Position numbers and translations under genes: made by a program
Shown here: piece by piece, positions 1 through 7,854 of the stretch
How positions within the stretch are numbered: the stretch's first letter is position 1
How the letters are laid out: every line of letters starts with the position of its first letter
The notes under the pieces: model-generated
What the model saw: the letters and a program-made list of their open reading frames with translations, nothing else
Databases searched by the model: none
Told to the model about the DNA's origin: nothing
Assembly: GCF_042646165.1 (NCBI RefSeq)
Contig: NZ_JBHRTC010000003.1
From: Microbaculum marinum
Lineage (GTDB): Bacteria; Pseudomonadota; Alphaproteobacteria; Rhizobiales; Tepidamorphaceae
Length of the DNA: 64,000 bases
Reading direction: 5' to 3' (one strand)

Positions 1-118
1 GCAAACGCCATCCTCCGCGACGAGGTACCCTTCCATGCCTGAAAAACACAGTTGCCGGCTCGGGGGCCGGGACGTATTCTGTGCGTGGGGCTTAGCATTT
101 GCCAATTCCGTAGCCTAC

Positions 119-139
119 GCCCCGGCCTTGAGCCGGGGC
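119..139 (-). terminator. GC-rich stem-loop after iorB, possible terminator
   Basis: An 8-bp perfect stem (GCCCCGGC against GCCGGGGC) with a 5-nt loop lies about 50 bp downstream of the iorB stop codon. No clear T-run follows on the minus strand, so it may be a small intergenic palindrome rather than a true terminator. I see no gene in the remaining bases from 1 to 188. Confidence 0.35.
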
Positions 140-188
140 CCAGCGGGGCGGTTGCGGCGGGTTCCGGCGCCGGCGGAACGAGCGACCG

Positions 189-1715
189 TTATTCCGCCGC
201 CTGGCGATCCGGGCCGACGCTCGCCCACAGCGCCTCGATCGTCTGGCCGAGCGCGGCGCCCTCGGGGTCCTTCAGGGCGGCGAGGCGGGCGTTGAGGACG
301 GCGTCGGCGAACAGGCCGGGGGGCAGGTCGCCGGCGAGTGCCGGTTCGACGATGCGGGTCGCGATCGTCCCGAAGTTGCGGCGGCCGCGCCTGTCGGTGT
401 CGGAATAGCCCTTCACCAGCCCCGCCAGAGCGACGACCTCGCGGGCGGCGGCGGGGTCGATCTCGAGCGCCCGGTCGACCAGCGACAGCCAGCGCTCGAT
501 CCACTGCTGCTCCTCGGCGTAGCGCAGGGTGCGCGGCCGCCAGCCGCGCAGCGAGGCGAGGAGCTTCAGCCGCAGGAAGCCGCCGAACCGGGTGGCGGTG
601 ACGTTCATCGGGATCGACCAGCCGGACCAGCCGCGGCGCTCGAGGGCCGCCAGGACGCGGCGCGCGAGGCCCGCCGGCAGCAGCGACACCAGTTCCTCGG
701 GGCCGGGCTTCATGTACTCGACGACGTCGACGATGTCGCCGGCCCGCGCCTTCGATTCGGCCCGCACCGCCTCGAGGCGGGCGGAAGCCAGTTTCAACTG
801 GGCGACGCGGATGACGTCCTCGAAGGCCATCCGCACCGCAAGCAGCCGGGCGAGCTCGGACAGGAATGCGCCGTCGACGCCCGGGCGACCGGCGAAGCGG
901 CCGAGCCGCTCGGCGTAGAGCGCCACGTAGGCGTCGTCCTGATACGCGGCGAGGCGCTGCGATCCCGCCTCGATCATCGGCACCGCCTCGGGGGGATGGA
1001 GCGACCAGGATTCCGGGACGGGGGGGTTATCGGGTGCCGAAAAAGGCGAAGACTCGGGCGCACCGGTCTCCGGCATGACGGCATCCGGCGCGCCGTCGCG
1101 GGCAAACGCAAGCCCCGCCTCGAAGCCGCGCAGGTTCTGCTCGACGGCCTTGCCTCCGGCGCGGACCGCCTCCCGATAGGCGTCCGCGGGGATCGGCACG
1201 GCGCCGGAGCCGGCCAGCGCGCCGAGCAGCACCGCGTTGAGATGGCCGCCCGACGCGCGCGCCACCGCCTCGAGGTCGCCGATCATGGCGCGGCGCGAGA
1301 ACTGCCGGGCGATCTCCTCCAGCCGCCCGGGGTCGAGGCGGCCGTCGCCCATCGCCTGCTTCTCGGCGACGGTGAAGACGCGGCGGCGGACGCCGATCAG
1401 CAGCGTGCGGTCCGGCGTCGCGTAGCCGGCCTGCACCATGCGGGCGGTCTCCAGGAGTTCGGTGCCGACCAGCACGTCGACGCGGCCGGGCGCCGGGTTG
1501 AGCGCCAGCACCGGCGTGCGGTCGGTGCCCGGCAGGATCTCCAGGTAGTAGGTGGTGGCGCCGGTGCGCTGGGCGACGCCGGGAATCGAGGTGCGCTGGA
1601 CATGCAGGCCGGCGACGACGGCGGCATCGGCGATCCAGCCGGCCAGCACCCCGCCGCCCTCGCCGCCGAGCGCCGAGATCAGGATCGAGACGGGACGGGA
1701 GGCTGTCCCCGTCAT
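189..1715 (-). CDS. iorB: indolepyruvate oxidoreductase subunit beta (IorB-type, with DUF6537-like C-terminus)
   Basis: Second subunit of a 2-oxoacid:ferredoxin oxidoreductase. With IorA it would convert indolepyruvate and other aryl pyruvates from aromatic amino-acid transamination into arylacetyl-CoA, CO2 and reduced ferredoxin in the cytoplasm. The 508-residue protein opens with the gamma-domain nucleotide-like motif GGEGGGVLAGWIADAA at about residues 17-32. A long C-terminal half matches the extension found in the large proteobacterial IorB form, which is far longer than the roughly 200-residue archaeal subunit. It lies downstream of iorA on the same strand, but 628 bp of palindromic repeats separate the two, so coupling is not tight. 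Function comes from family resemblance and the iorA neighbour. Confidence 0.88.
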   Translation of the reverse strand: MTGTASRPVSILISALGGEGGGVLAGWIADAAVVAGLHVQRTSIPGVAQRTGATTYYLEILPGTDRTPVLALNPAPGRVDVLVGTELLETARMVQAGYATPDRTLLIGVRRRVFTVAEKQAMGDGRLDPGRLEEIARQFSRRAMIGDLEAVARASGGHLNAVLLGALAGSGAVPIPADAYREAVRAGGKAVEQNLRGFEAGLAFARDGAPDAVMPETGAPESSPFSAPDNPPVPESWSLHPPEAVPMIEAGSQRLAAYQDDAYVALYAERLGRFAGRPGVDGAFLSELARLLAVRMAFEDVIRVAQLKLASARLEAVRAESKARAGDIVDVVEYMKPGPEELVSLLPAGLARRVLAALERRGWSGWSIPMNVTATRFGGFLRLKLLASLRGWRPRTLRYAEEQQWIERWLSLVDRALEIDPAAAREVVALAGLVKGYSDTDRRGRRNFGTIATRIVEPALAGDLPPGLFADAVLNARLAALKDPEGAALGQTIEALWASVGPDRQAAE

Positions 1716-1771
1716 GTCGCGCTTGTCCCGATGCCGCGGGCGGAGGCCGAGGGATGCGGCTCACGCTGTAA

Positions 1772-1852
1772 CCCCTCACCCGGCACCTGCGGTGCCGACC
1801 TCTCCCCATGGGAGAGGTGGGAGGAGATAGGTCGGCTTGTCGTGGTGTGGGC
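1772..1852 (+). repeat. palindromic intergenic element, copy 1 (forward)
   Basis: The element starts with CCCCTCACCC. It continues with the inverted repeat CGGCACC/GGTGCCG (1781-1797) and then an ACCTCTCCCC/GGGAGAGGT hairpin (1798-1818). It is the first of five related elements between iorB and iorA. They alternate in orientation and fill almost the whole 628-bp gap, in which I see no gene. Confidence 0.85.
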
Positions 1853-1880
1853 GGATGCCGGTATCTCGCAGCGCCGGCAA

Positions 1881-1930
1881 CCACCTCTCCCCGGCGGGGA
1901 GAGGTCGACGCGAAGCGTCGGGAGAGGGGG
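1881..1930 (-). repeat. palindromic intergenic element, copy 2 (inverted)
   Basis: Same family as the neighbouring copy but reversed: the CCTCTCCCC/GGGGAGAGG hairpin comes first, followed by GTCGACGCGAAGCGTCGGGAGAGG-type arms with a CGACGC/GCGTCG stem. It differs from the forward copies mainly in the inner hairpin. Confidence 0.8.
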
Positions 1931-1957
1931 CGCCAGGCGATGCGGCTCGCGCAGCAG

Positions 1958-2040
1958 CCCCTCACCCGGCACCTGCGGCGCCGACCTCTCCCCATGGGAG
2001 AGGTGGGGGGAGATGGGTCGGCTGGTCGTGGTGTGGGCGG
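1958..2040 (+). repeat. palindromic intergenic element, copy 3 (forward)
   Basis: Near-identical to the copy at 1772, including the flanking GTCGGCTGGTCGTGGTGTG stretch. The repeated unit is therefore longer than the hairpins alone. Confidence 0.85.
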
Positions 2041-2097
2041 AGGGAGGTCGGCGCGTGATGGTGTGGGTAACCGATGATGGTTCGCAGCGCTTGCCCT

Positions 2098-2148
2098 CAC
2101 CTCTCCCCGACGGGGAGAGGTCGTCGCGCAGCGTCGGGTGAGGGGGTG
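2098..2148 (-). repeat. palindromic intergenic element, copy 4 (inverted)
   Basis: Reversed element with a CCTCTCCCCGACGGGGAGAGG hairpin split at its centre, then CGTCGCGCAGCGTCGGG and a closing GTGAGGGGG. The same closing sequence ends the inverted element at 56149-56194. Confidence 0.8.
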
Positions 2149-2188
2149 CCGAGGCCAGACGGTTGGTGGAATGCGGCTCGCGCCGGAG

Positions 2189-2262
2189 CCCCTCACCCGG
2201 CACCTGCGGTGCCGACCTCTCCCCATGGGAGAGGTGGGGGGAGGCGGGCTGGCTTGTCGTGC
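2189..2262 (+). repeat. palindromic intergenic element, copy 5 (forward)
   Basis: Third forward copy, with the same CGGCACC/GGTGCCG and CTCTCCCC/GGGAGAG stems. It lies about 80 bp downstream of the iorA stop codon. In the iorA transcript these elements would fold into a series of stable hairpins before iorB. Confidence 0.85.
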
Positions 2263-2343
2263 GGAGGGCGAAAACTGCTCTCCGCTTCCCACATCGGGTC
2301 GCCGGCACATCGGCGTCCGGGGTGGTGCTCGGCTTGGCCATGT

Positions 2344-4518
2344 TTACTCCGCCGGGACCGGCTGCGGCGCGGCGGGGCGAGGCGCCTGCGGTGCCGGGGC
2401 GTGGCCGCCGAGCAGGCGGATCAGCCGGGCCGACAGGGCGGCGCGGAAGCGGTCCCAGGCGGTCGGGTTCTGGATGATCTCGATGCGCGCGAAGGAGGGG
2501 CAGAGCTGGGCTGCGTGCGAGACCTCGCCGCACAGGCCGCAGCCGACGCAGTCGTTGTTGACGTGGGCGACCGGCTCGGGCTTGAGCGGATCGGCGCTCG
2601 GCCTGACCGTGAGCGAGGGACAGCCCGACAGGCGGATGCAGGCATGGTCGCCGGTGCAGACGTCCGGATCGACCCAGAAGCGGGTGCGCACGACGCGTTT
2701 GCCCTCGGCGACTGCCTTGGCATTGGCCGGCTTCACCCGGCGCTGGCGGGCGAGCTGGCATTCGCCGTCGGCGACGATCACCTTCAGCCCCTTCTCGGGC
2801 GCATCCATCGCCGCCTTCAGCGTCTTGCGCATGGTCGAGACCGAGTAGGAGCGCACCGTCTCGACCCATTTGACGCCGAGGCTCTTCAGCGTCGATTCGA
2901 TGTCGAGCGACTTGCCGCGGCCGTGCTCGCTCGGCAGCGACGAGGGCACGTCCTGGACGCCGGTGGCGCTGGTGTAGCCGTTCTTGAAGATCACCAGCAC
3001 CGAATCGTCCTGGTTGAACACCGAGCCGGCGACGCCGGTCAGCAACCCGTTGTGCCAGAAGCCGCCGTCGCCCATCACCGCCAGCGGCCGCTTCGCCTGC
3101 GTCCCCGACACCGCGGCGGCGGACGCCAGCGACATGCCGTAGCCGAGGATCGAGTTGCCCTGGCTGAACGGCGGGAAGGTCGCGAAGGCGTGGCAGCCGA
3201 TGTCGGCCGCGACGTGGACCGGGCCGGTCTCCTGGCGCAAGAGCTTCATCGCCGAGAACACCGGCCGTTCCGGGCAGCCGGTGCAGAAGGTCGGCGGGCG
3301 CGGCGGCAGCGGGGCGCTGAGCGCCCGGCCGACGGCCTCCGAATGGCGGCACACCGCGTCGACCCAGTCGTCGAGGCGGGCGGATTCGTTGCGGCCGTAG
3401 CGCGACAGGAAGGCCGACAGGCCCTTCGCCACGACGACGGGGGAGTATTCGCCGGCCATCGGCAGCACGTCCTTGCCGTGCAGCACGGTGTTCAGATCGG
3501 CCTTGCGCAGGATCTGGCCGATCTCCTTCTCGATGAAGTCGGGACCTCCCTCCTCCACCACCAGCACGGCGCGCTTCCCGGCGCAGAATTCGGTGATCTC
3601 CTCGGGCACCAGGGGATAGGTGACGTTGAGGACGTGGGTCGGGATCTCCAGGTTGCCCCAGGCGTCCGACAGGCCGGCCTCGGCGAGCCGGCCGTTCAGC
3701 ACGTTGAACATGCCGCCCTGGACGATGATGCCGATGTCGCCGCTATCGGGACCGAAGCGCTCGTTCAGGGCGTTGTCGCGAATGAAGGCGCGGGCGGCCG
3801 GCAGGCGGCGGTGCACCTTGTCGGCCTCCTGCACGAAGGTCACCGGGGGATGGCTGAGCCTTGCATAGTCGAATGTCGCCGGCTGCTGGATGCGGTTGGC
3901 GGCGGAGAATTCCGAGCGCCGGTTGTCGGCGGCCTCGAAGGAACCGAAGACGTGACAGGCGCGGATCCTCAGCTCCATCATCACCGGCGTGTTGCTCGCC
4001 TCCGACAGTTCGAAGCCCTTCTCGACCATTCTGACGATGGTCGGCAGCTCGGGTCGGGGGTCGAGCAGCCACAGCGACGACTTCACCGCGTAGGCCTGGG
4101 TGCGCTCCTGGATGACGCTGGCGCCCTCGCCGTAGTCCTCGCCGACGACGATCAGGGCGCCGCCGATGACGCCGGCCGACGACAGGTTGGACAAGGCGTC
4201 GGCCGCGACGTTGGTGCCGACGATCGACTTCCACGTCACCGCGCCGCGCACGGGATAGTTGATGGAGGCGGCCAGCATCGCCGCGGCGGCGGCCTCGTTG
4301 GTGCAGGTCTCCAGGTGGATTCCGAGCTCCTCGAGCAGATCCCCGGCCTGGACCAGCACGTCGAGGAGATGGCTGACGGGGGCGCCCTGGTAGCCGCCGA
4401 CATAGGCGACCCCGGACTGCAGCAGCGCCTTGGTGACGGCCATGATGCCTTCGCCGTGGAAGGTGTCGCCGGCGCCGAGCCGTAGATCGCCGATCTCGCG
4501 GCGAAACGAGACTTCCAT
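2344..4518 (-). CDS. iorA: indolepyruvate ferredoxin oxidoreductase subunit alpha
   Basis: Thiamine-diphosphate-dependent alpha subunit of indolepyruvate:ferredoxin oxidoreductase, 724 residues, close to the family length. The start at 4518 is chosen because GGGGAGGAG sits just upstream. A longer frame upstream only reads through tandem repeats. The N-terminal half carries the pyrimidine-binding domain (GGYQGAPVSHLLDVL). The TPP pyrophosphate motif GDGGFWHNGLLTG lies in the second half. The C-terminus has a ferredoxin-like cysteine pair of motifs, CTGDHACIRLSGCP and CVGCGLCGE followed by LCPSF. The first is not a standard CxxCxxC cluster, so probably only one Fe-S centre is fully typical. A divergent MarR gene is the likely regulator. 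Confidence 0.9.
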   Translation of the reverse strand: MEVSFRREIGDLRLGAGDTFHGEGIMAVTKALLQSGVAYVGGYQGAPVSHLLDVLVQAGDLLEELGIHLETCTNEAAAAAMLAASINYPVRGAVTWKSIVGTNVAADALSNLSSAGVIGGALIVVGEDYGEGASVIQERTQAYAVKSSLWLLDPRPELPTIVRMVEKGFELSEASNTPVMMELRIRACHVFGSFEAADNRRSEFSAANRIQQPATFDYARLSHPPVTFVQEADKVHRRLPAARAFIRDNALNERFGPDSGDIGIIVQGGMFNVLNGRLAEAGLSDAWGNLEIPTHVLNVTYPLVPEEITEFCAGKRAVLVVEEGGPDFIEKEIGQILRKADLNTVLHGKDVLPMAGEYSPVVVAKGLSAFLSRYGRNESARLDDWVDAVCRHSEAVGRALSAPLPPRPPTFCTGCPERPVFSAMKLLRQETGPVHVAADIGCHAFATFPPFSQGNSILGYGMSLASAAAVSGTQAKRPLAVMGDGGFWHNGLLTGVAGSVFNQDDSVLVIFKNGYTSATGVQDVPSSLPSEHGRGKSLDIESTLKSLGVKWVETVRSYSVSTMRKTLKAAMDAPEKGLKVIVADGECQLARQRRVKPANAKAVAEGKRVVRTRFWVDPDVCTGDHACIRLSGCPSLTVRPSADPLKPEPVAHVNNDCVGCGLCGEVSHAAQLCPSFARIEIIQNPTAWDRFRAALSARLIRLLGGHAPAPQAPRPAAPQPVPAE

Positions 4519-4530
4519 TTCTCCTCCCCG

Positions 4531-4624
4531 TCGGCGGAGCCGACATACATTTCGATATCGGCGGAGCCGACATACATCTCGATATCGGCGGAGCCGACAT
4601 ACGTCCGGACACCGGCGGAGCCGG
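4531..4624. repeat. 27-bp tandem repeat with internal dyad, upstream of iorA
   Basis: Three full 27-bp units (4531-4557, 4558-4584, 4585-4611) and a partial fourth lie between 13 and 106 bp upstream of the iorA start. Each contains the dyad TCGGC-GGA-GCCGA followed by CATACAT or a close variant. The first two units differ at one base; the third diverges at its end. In the iorA leader each unit could form a small hairpin just before the ribosome-binding site. The unit is a multiple of three and leaves an open frame. Confidence 0.85.
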
Positions 4625-4903
4625 CGCGGCTCGTGTCGCCGGCCATGCGCTCTCCCGCGGTCCATCCCGCGGTGCAGGCGTCGCGGATGACGCGAGTGTA
4701 CGAACGCGGTAGTAAGTACGTCAAACTAATGCGTCTTCAACCTGAGGAACGCAGACCGGGCCGCGGTTCCTGCTGTAGACAGGCGCGTGAGAGGCCGTAG
4801 CCCGGGCGCCGGGGGCCCGAGCGCCGGAGTGGGGCGCCGGAGTGGGGCGCCGGAGGAGCGCAATCCGGACGGCCGGGTCGCAGACGAGGCGGGGAGCAGT
4901 GGC

Positions 4904-5425
4904 GTGACGATGGAATCCGAAGGTCGGACCGGAACCGGCGGCGCGGCCGATGGCGGCAGCCGGGGGCGGTCCGGGAAGGCGGACGGCAGCGCCGAGATCG
5001 ACTACGGCGAGCTGCCGAGCTATATCGGCTACCTGCTGCGGCGGGCCCAGGCGACGATCTTCCGCGATTTCGAACGCGCGCTCGGCGACATCGGCCTGAC
5101 GCCGGGCGCCTTCGGCATCCTGATGCTGATCCGGGCCAATCCCGGCATCACACAGATGGACCTGGCCAACGCCTTCGGCATCGACAAGTCGACGCTGACG
5201 CCGGTGCTCAACCGGCTGGAGGCCGGCGGCCTGGTGCGCCGCGAGCAGCTTGCCCACGACCGCCGCTACAACGCCCTGTTCTTCGAGGAAGCGCGCAAGG
5301 ACTTCTTCGAGCACGCCCGGAAGCGCGTGCGGCAGTTCGAGCAGTCGGTGGCCGACAGGCTGGCGCCGGACGAGCAGGCCGAGCTTGTCCGGCTGATCGG
5401 CAAGCTGCAGGCAGCGCAGTCCTGA
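4904..5425 (+). CDS. MarR-family transcriptional regulator
   Basis: Winged-helix DNA-binding regulator of the MarR family, about 173 residues from the GTG start chosen here. GGGGAG lies 7 nt before this GTG; an ATG two codons later is the alternative. The frame also runs open upstream to 4787 but without a convincing ribosome-binding site. The first 40 residues are a low-complexity Gly/Ser/Glu tail. The core then shows the recognition helix region DKSTLTPVLNRLEAGGLV and the wing DRRYNALFF. The gene is divergent from iorA, so it probably controls iorAB in response to an aromatic acid or CoA ester. That is inferred from position only. Confidence 0.88.
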   Translation: MTMESEGRTGTGGAADGGSRGRSGKADGSAEIDYGELPSYIGYLLRRAQATIFRDFERALGDIGLTPGAFGILMLIRANPGITQMDLANAFGIDKSTLTPVLNRLEAGGLVRREQLAHDRRYNALFFEEARKDFFEHARKRVRQFEQSVADRLAPDEQAELVRLIGKLQAAQS

Positions 5426-5452
5426 GCCGCTCCCGAACCGCTCCCGAACCGC

Positions 5453-6910
5453 TCAGGGCGCGGTCTGAACCTGCGCCACGGCGCCGGGCTTGGCCGCGGT
5501 GCCTTCGGCAATGACCAGATAGCGCCGCGTCGTTGCTTCGGCCGCCTGCACGATCTGGCGTATCGGCCCCGTCGCGTTGACGATGGCGGCGCCGGCCGGG
5601 TTGGTGACGAAGGCCGACAGCGGCTCGAGCGGGCCGGAGCCGTCCGGCGCGCCGGCGAGGGCCAGCACGTACGGGCGCTTCGGCGCGAGGCCCGTGACCG
5701 AGGCCTGCAGGATCTGGATCAGCCCCTGGTCGAACAGCGACACGCTGGTGGCGGCATCAGGCGCGGCGGCGCCGGCCGCCGAAAGGCTCAGATGGGCCGT
5801 CTCGCCGGCCAGGCCGAGCGGCTGCAGGTTGGCGGCGCCCTCGCCTGCCGGCACGGCGGCCGGCACATAGGTCACCGCCTGCGGAGCCTGGCCGATCGGA
5901 ATGGTCGCGATCACCTCGTTGGTTAGCGTGTCGATGGCGGCCAACGTGTCGGCGTTCTCCAGCCCGACATAGACCCGCGAGCCGTCGCCCGATGGCCAGA
6001 TGCCGTGCGGCAGCTTGCCCACCGGAATGGTCGCAACCTGCGTGAAGTCGTCGGTGCGGAACACCTTCACCTCATCGAGCCCGCCGACCGTCACGTAGGC
6101 GAATGTCCCATTGGCGTTGCGGGCGAAGTTGACGTGGTTGGTGATCGGACCGGTATCGATGGTCCGCAGCACCTCGAAGGGCGGCCGGGCATCGAAGACC
6201 TGGGTCCTGCCGACGTCCTTCAGCGTGAGCCATACCTGGGTGCCGTCGGGCGTTGCGGCGATGTTCGGGCAGAACGGGCTCGCCTGCGGGACGCGGCCGA
6301 CGATCCTGTGCTCGGCGACCGAGACCACCACCGTCTCCGGGGTGAACGACGAGCAGATATAGCCGTAGCGGCCGTCGGGCGAGAAGATCTGCATGCCCGG
6401 CCCGTCCGGCACCGGGATGCGGGACGTCTCCGCGTAGGTGGTGCCGTCCAGCACCGCCACGTAGTCCTCGCCGCGCACCGTCACCCACACTTCGCTGCCG
6501 TCGGGCGTGAAGAAGGCCTCGTGCGGCGAGCGGCCGACATAGGTGGTGTGCTTCACGGCATTGGTCGCCGTGTCGATGAAGGTCACCGAATTGGAGCCGA
6601 TGGAGACGACCGCGAGAGTCCGGCGGTCCGGCGAGAAGCCCATGCCGTGGACCAGCACCTGGCCGCGGTAGAGCGGGCTGAAGTTGGCGGGCTGCGGGTC
6701 GCCGAGGCGGATGACGCCGAGCAGGGCGTTGGTCGCGGGATCGGTGACGGACACCGTGTTGGAGAACTGCTCGGCGGCATAGACGCGGTCCCGGTCGCTC
6801 ACCGGAATATCCGGGGCCGAAGCGCCGAAGGGCGCCTGGCCGGCGAGCACGGGTACGGCGGCGGCCATCAGCGTCGCAGCGAAAAGGATGGACCGGATGA
6901 GGGCGATCAT
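5453..6910 (-). CDS. secreted YVTN beta-propeller repeat protein
   Basis: 485-residue exported beta-propeller protein of the YncE/YVTN type. The start at 6910 is preceded by AGGAAGAG and gives a signal peptide (MIALIRSILFAATLMAAAVP, cleavage near residue 22). Repeated blades contain motifs such as SNTVSVTDPATN, SNSVTFIDTATN, EDYVAVLDGTTY and ADTLAAIDTLTN. These fill roughly residues 35-350; the remaining C-terminal part is Ala/Gly-rich and not recognised. The gene lies 41 bp downstream of a DUF305 gene in the same direction, and the two are probably cotranscribed. Such propellers bind ligands or partner proteins in the periplasm. No substrate can be named from the sequence. Confidence 0.85.
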   Translation of the reverse strand: MIALIRSILFAATLMAAAVPVLAGQAPFGASAPDIPVSDRDRVYAAEQFSNTVSVTDPATNALLGVIRLGDPQPANFSPLYRGQVLVHGMGFSPDRRTLAVVSIGSNSVTFIDTATNAVKHTTYVGRSPHEAFFTPDGSEVWVTVRGEDYVAVLDGTTYAETSRIPVPDGPGMQIFSPDGRYGYICSSFTPETVVVSVAEHRIVGRVPQASPFCPNIAATPDGTQVWLTLKDVGRTQVFDARPPFEVLRTIDTGPITNHVNFARNANGTFAYVTVGGLDEVKVFRTDDFTQVATIPVGKLPHGIWPSGDGSRVYVGLENADTLAAIDTLTNEVIATIPIGQAPQAVTYVPAAVPAGEGAANLQPLGLAGETAHLSLSAAGAAAPDAATSVSLFDQGLIQILQASVTGLAPKRPYVLALAGAPDGSGPLEPLSAFVTNPAGAAIVNATGPIRQIVQAAEATTRRYLVIAEGTAAKPGAVAQVQTAP

Positions 6911-6951
6911 GACGGTTGCTCTTCCTGAGGTTGCGGGCGTCACTGCGGGCG

Positions 6952-7434
6952 TCACTGCGGGCGGCAATCGGCGGTGGCGGATGCTGCCGCACCGTCTCCG
7001 GACACCGCGACGGCTGCCGGCACCTCCGGGACTGTGGGCGCCGGTGCGGGCGGCGGCAGCGGCTGGCCCAGCGCAAGGCGCATCGCGGCAATCTCCTGCT
7101 GCTGCTCGACGACGATCTCCTGGGCCAGCCGGCGAAGCTGCGGATTGTGGCCGTAGCGCAGGTAGGCGACCGCCATGTCGATGGCGCCCTGGTGGTGCGG
7201 AATCATCATCGCGGTGAAGTCGGCGTCGATGTCGCCCGTGGGCTTCACGTCCATGCCGGCCATCATCGTGACCATGGCGGCAGCGTTTTCGGCGAGGAAC
7301 GTCGCCGCCTCGCCGGCCGGGATCACGACCGCATGGCCGCCATCGTGATGGCCGCCCTCCTGGGCCGCGGCAGGGACGCCGGACAAGCACACCGCCAACA
7401 GAACGTGCGAAAACATCCGGTATCGCTGCGACAT
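6952..7434 (-). CDS. DUF305 family exported protein
   Basis: 160-residue secreted protein with the DUF305 hallmark MMIPHHQGAIDMA at about residues 75-87, a helical His-rich segment found in a ferritin-like four-helix fold. The start at 7434 is supported by GGGGAG six bases upstream and gives a signal peptide ending near AAAQ. A His-rich stretch (EGGHHDGGHA) follows the cleavage site. The C-terminal 35 residues are Pro/Ala-rich. DUF305 proteins are often found next to copper or other metal-handling genes. Here the partner is the downstream YVTN propeller, suggesting an extracytoplasmic pair of unknown function. Confidence 0.87.
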   Translation of the reverse strand: MSQRYRMFSHVLLAVCLSGVPAAAQEGGHHDGGHAVVIPAGEAATFLAENAAAMVTMMAGMDVKPTGDIDADFTAMMIPHHQGAIDMAVAYLRYGHNPQLRRLAQEIVVEQQQEIAAMRLALGQPLPPPAPAPTVPEVPAAVAVSGDGAAASATADCRPQ

Positions 7435-7854
7435 CGCTGCCTCCCCTGCGGGTCGAATTGCGCCGTACGCGCCTGCGACGGCTTCCGCCACGCTCGCACG
7501 TGACGGGCATCCGCGCGTCCATACACTGGTGCGGATGTCCCATATCCCCGTCCGGGCCGATCATACGAAGGTACGATACCGCGCCGAACGCCGGGCGGCC
7601 GGGGCCGGGGCCGCATGCCCGTCCGGCACCCGCCGGCGACACAGAGGCTTCAATTTCGCAGCATCTGGGCTAAAACCTTCCCGGCAACGAAACCCCGAGG
7701 CCGATCCGGGGCTGCAACGCTTGCGTAACCCCTGGAGTCGATAATTCCTCAGTTTTGTTATGGCAGCGCGCCTCGTCTTGGATAGAGTTGGGGTGTAGGA
7801 GTAAGGCGGCGAAACCGGCGAAAGGGTCGAGCGGCAGGTAGTTCGAGCAGGCGT
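7435..7854. other. divergent intergenic region between DUF305 and tamA
   Basis: This 420-bp stretch separates the divergent DUF305 and tamA genes and should hold promoters for both. The part from 7740 to 7800 is noticeably richer in A/T (for example GATAATTCC at 7740 and TTTTGTTATGG at 7753). I could not pick a promoter with correct spacing. I see no gene, RNA or repeat here. Confidence 0.4.

Noticed and set aside
2074..4485. 803-codon plus-strand frame opposite iorA
   Set aside because: Antisense shadow of iorA and the palindromic repeats; its composition is not protein-like.
4531..4624. CRISPR array
   Set aside because: The 27-bp units are directly adjacent with no spacers, and no cas gene is present.
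4519..4665. Longer IorA protein starting at 4665
   Set aside because: The extra residues only translate the tandem repeats, and a strong ribosome-binding site marks the start at 4518.
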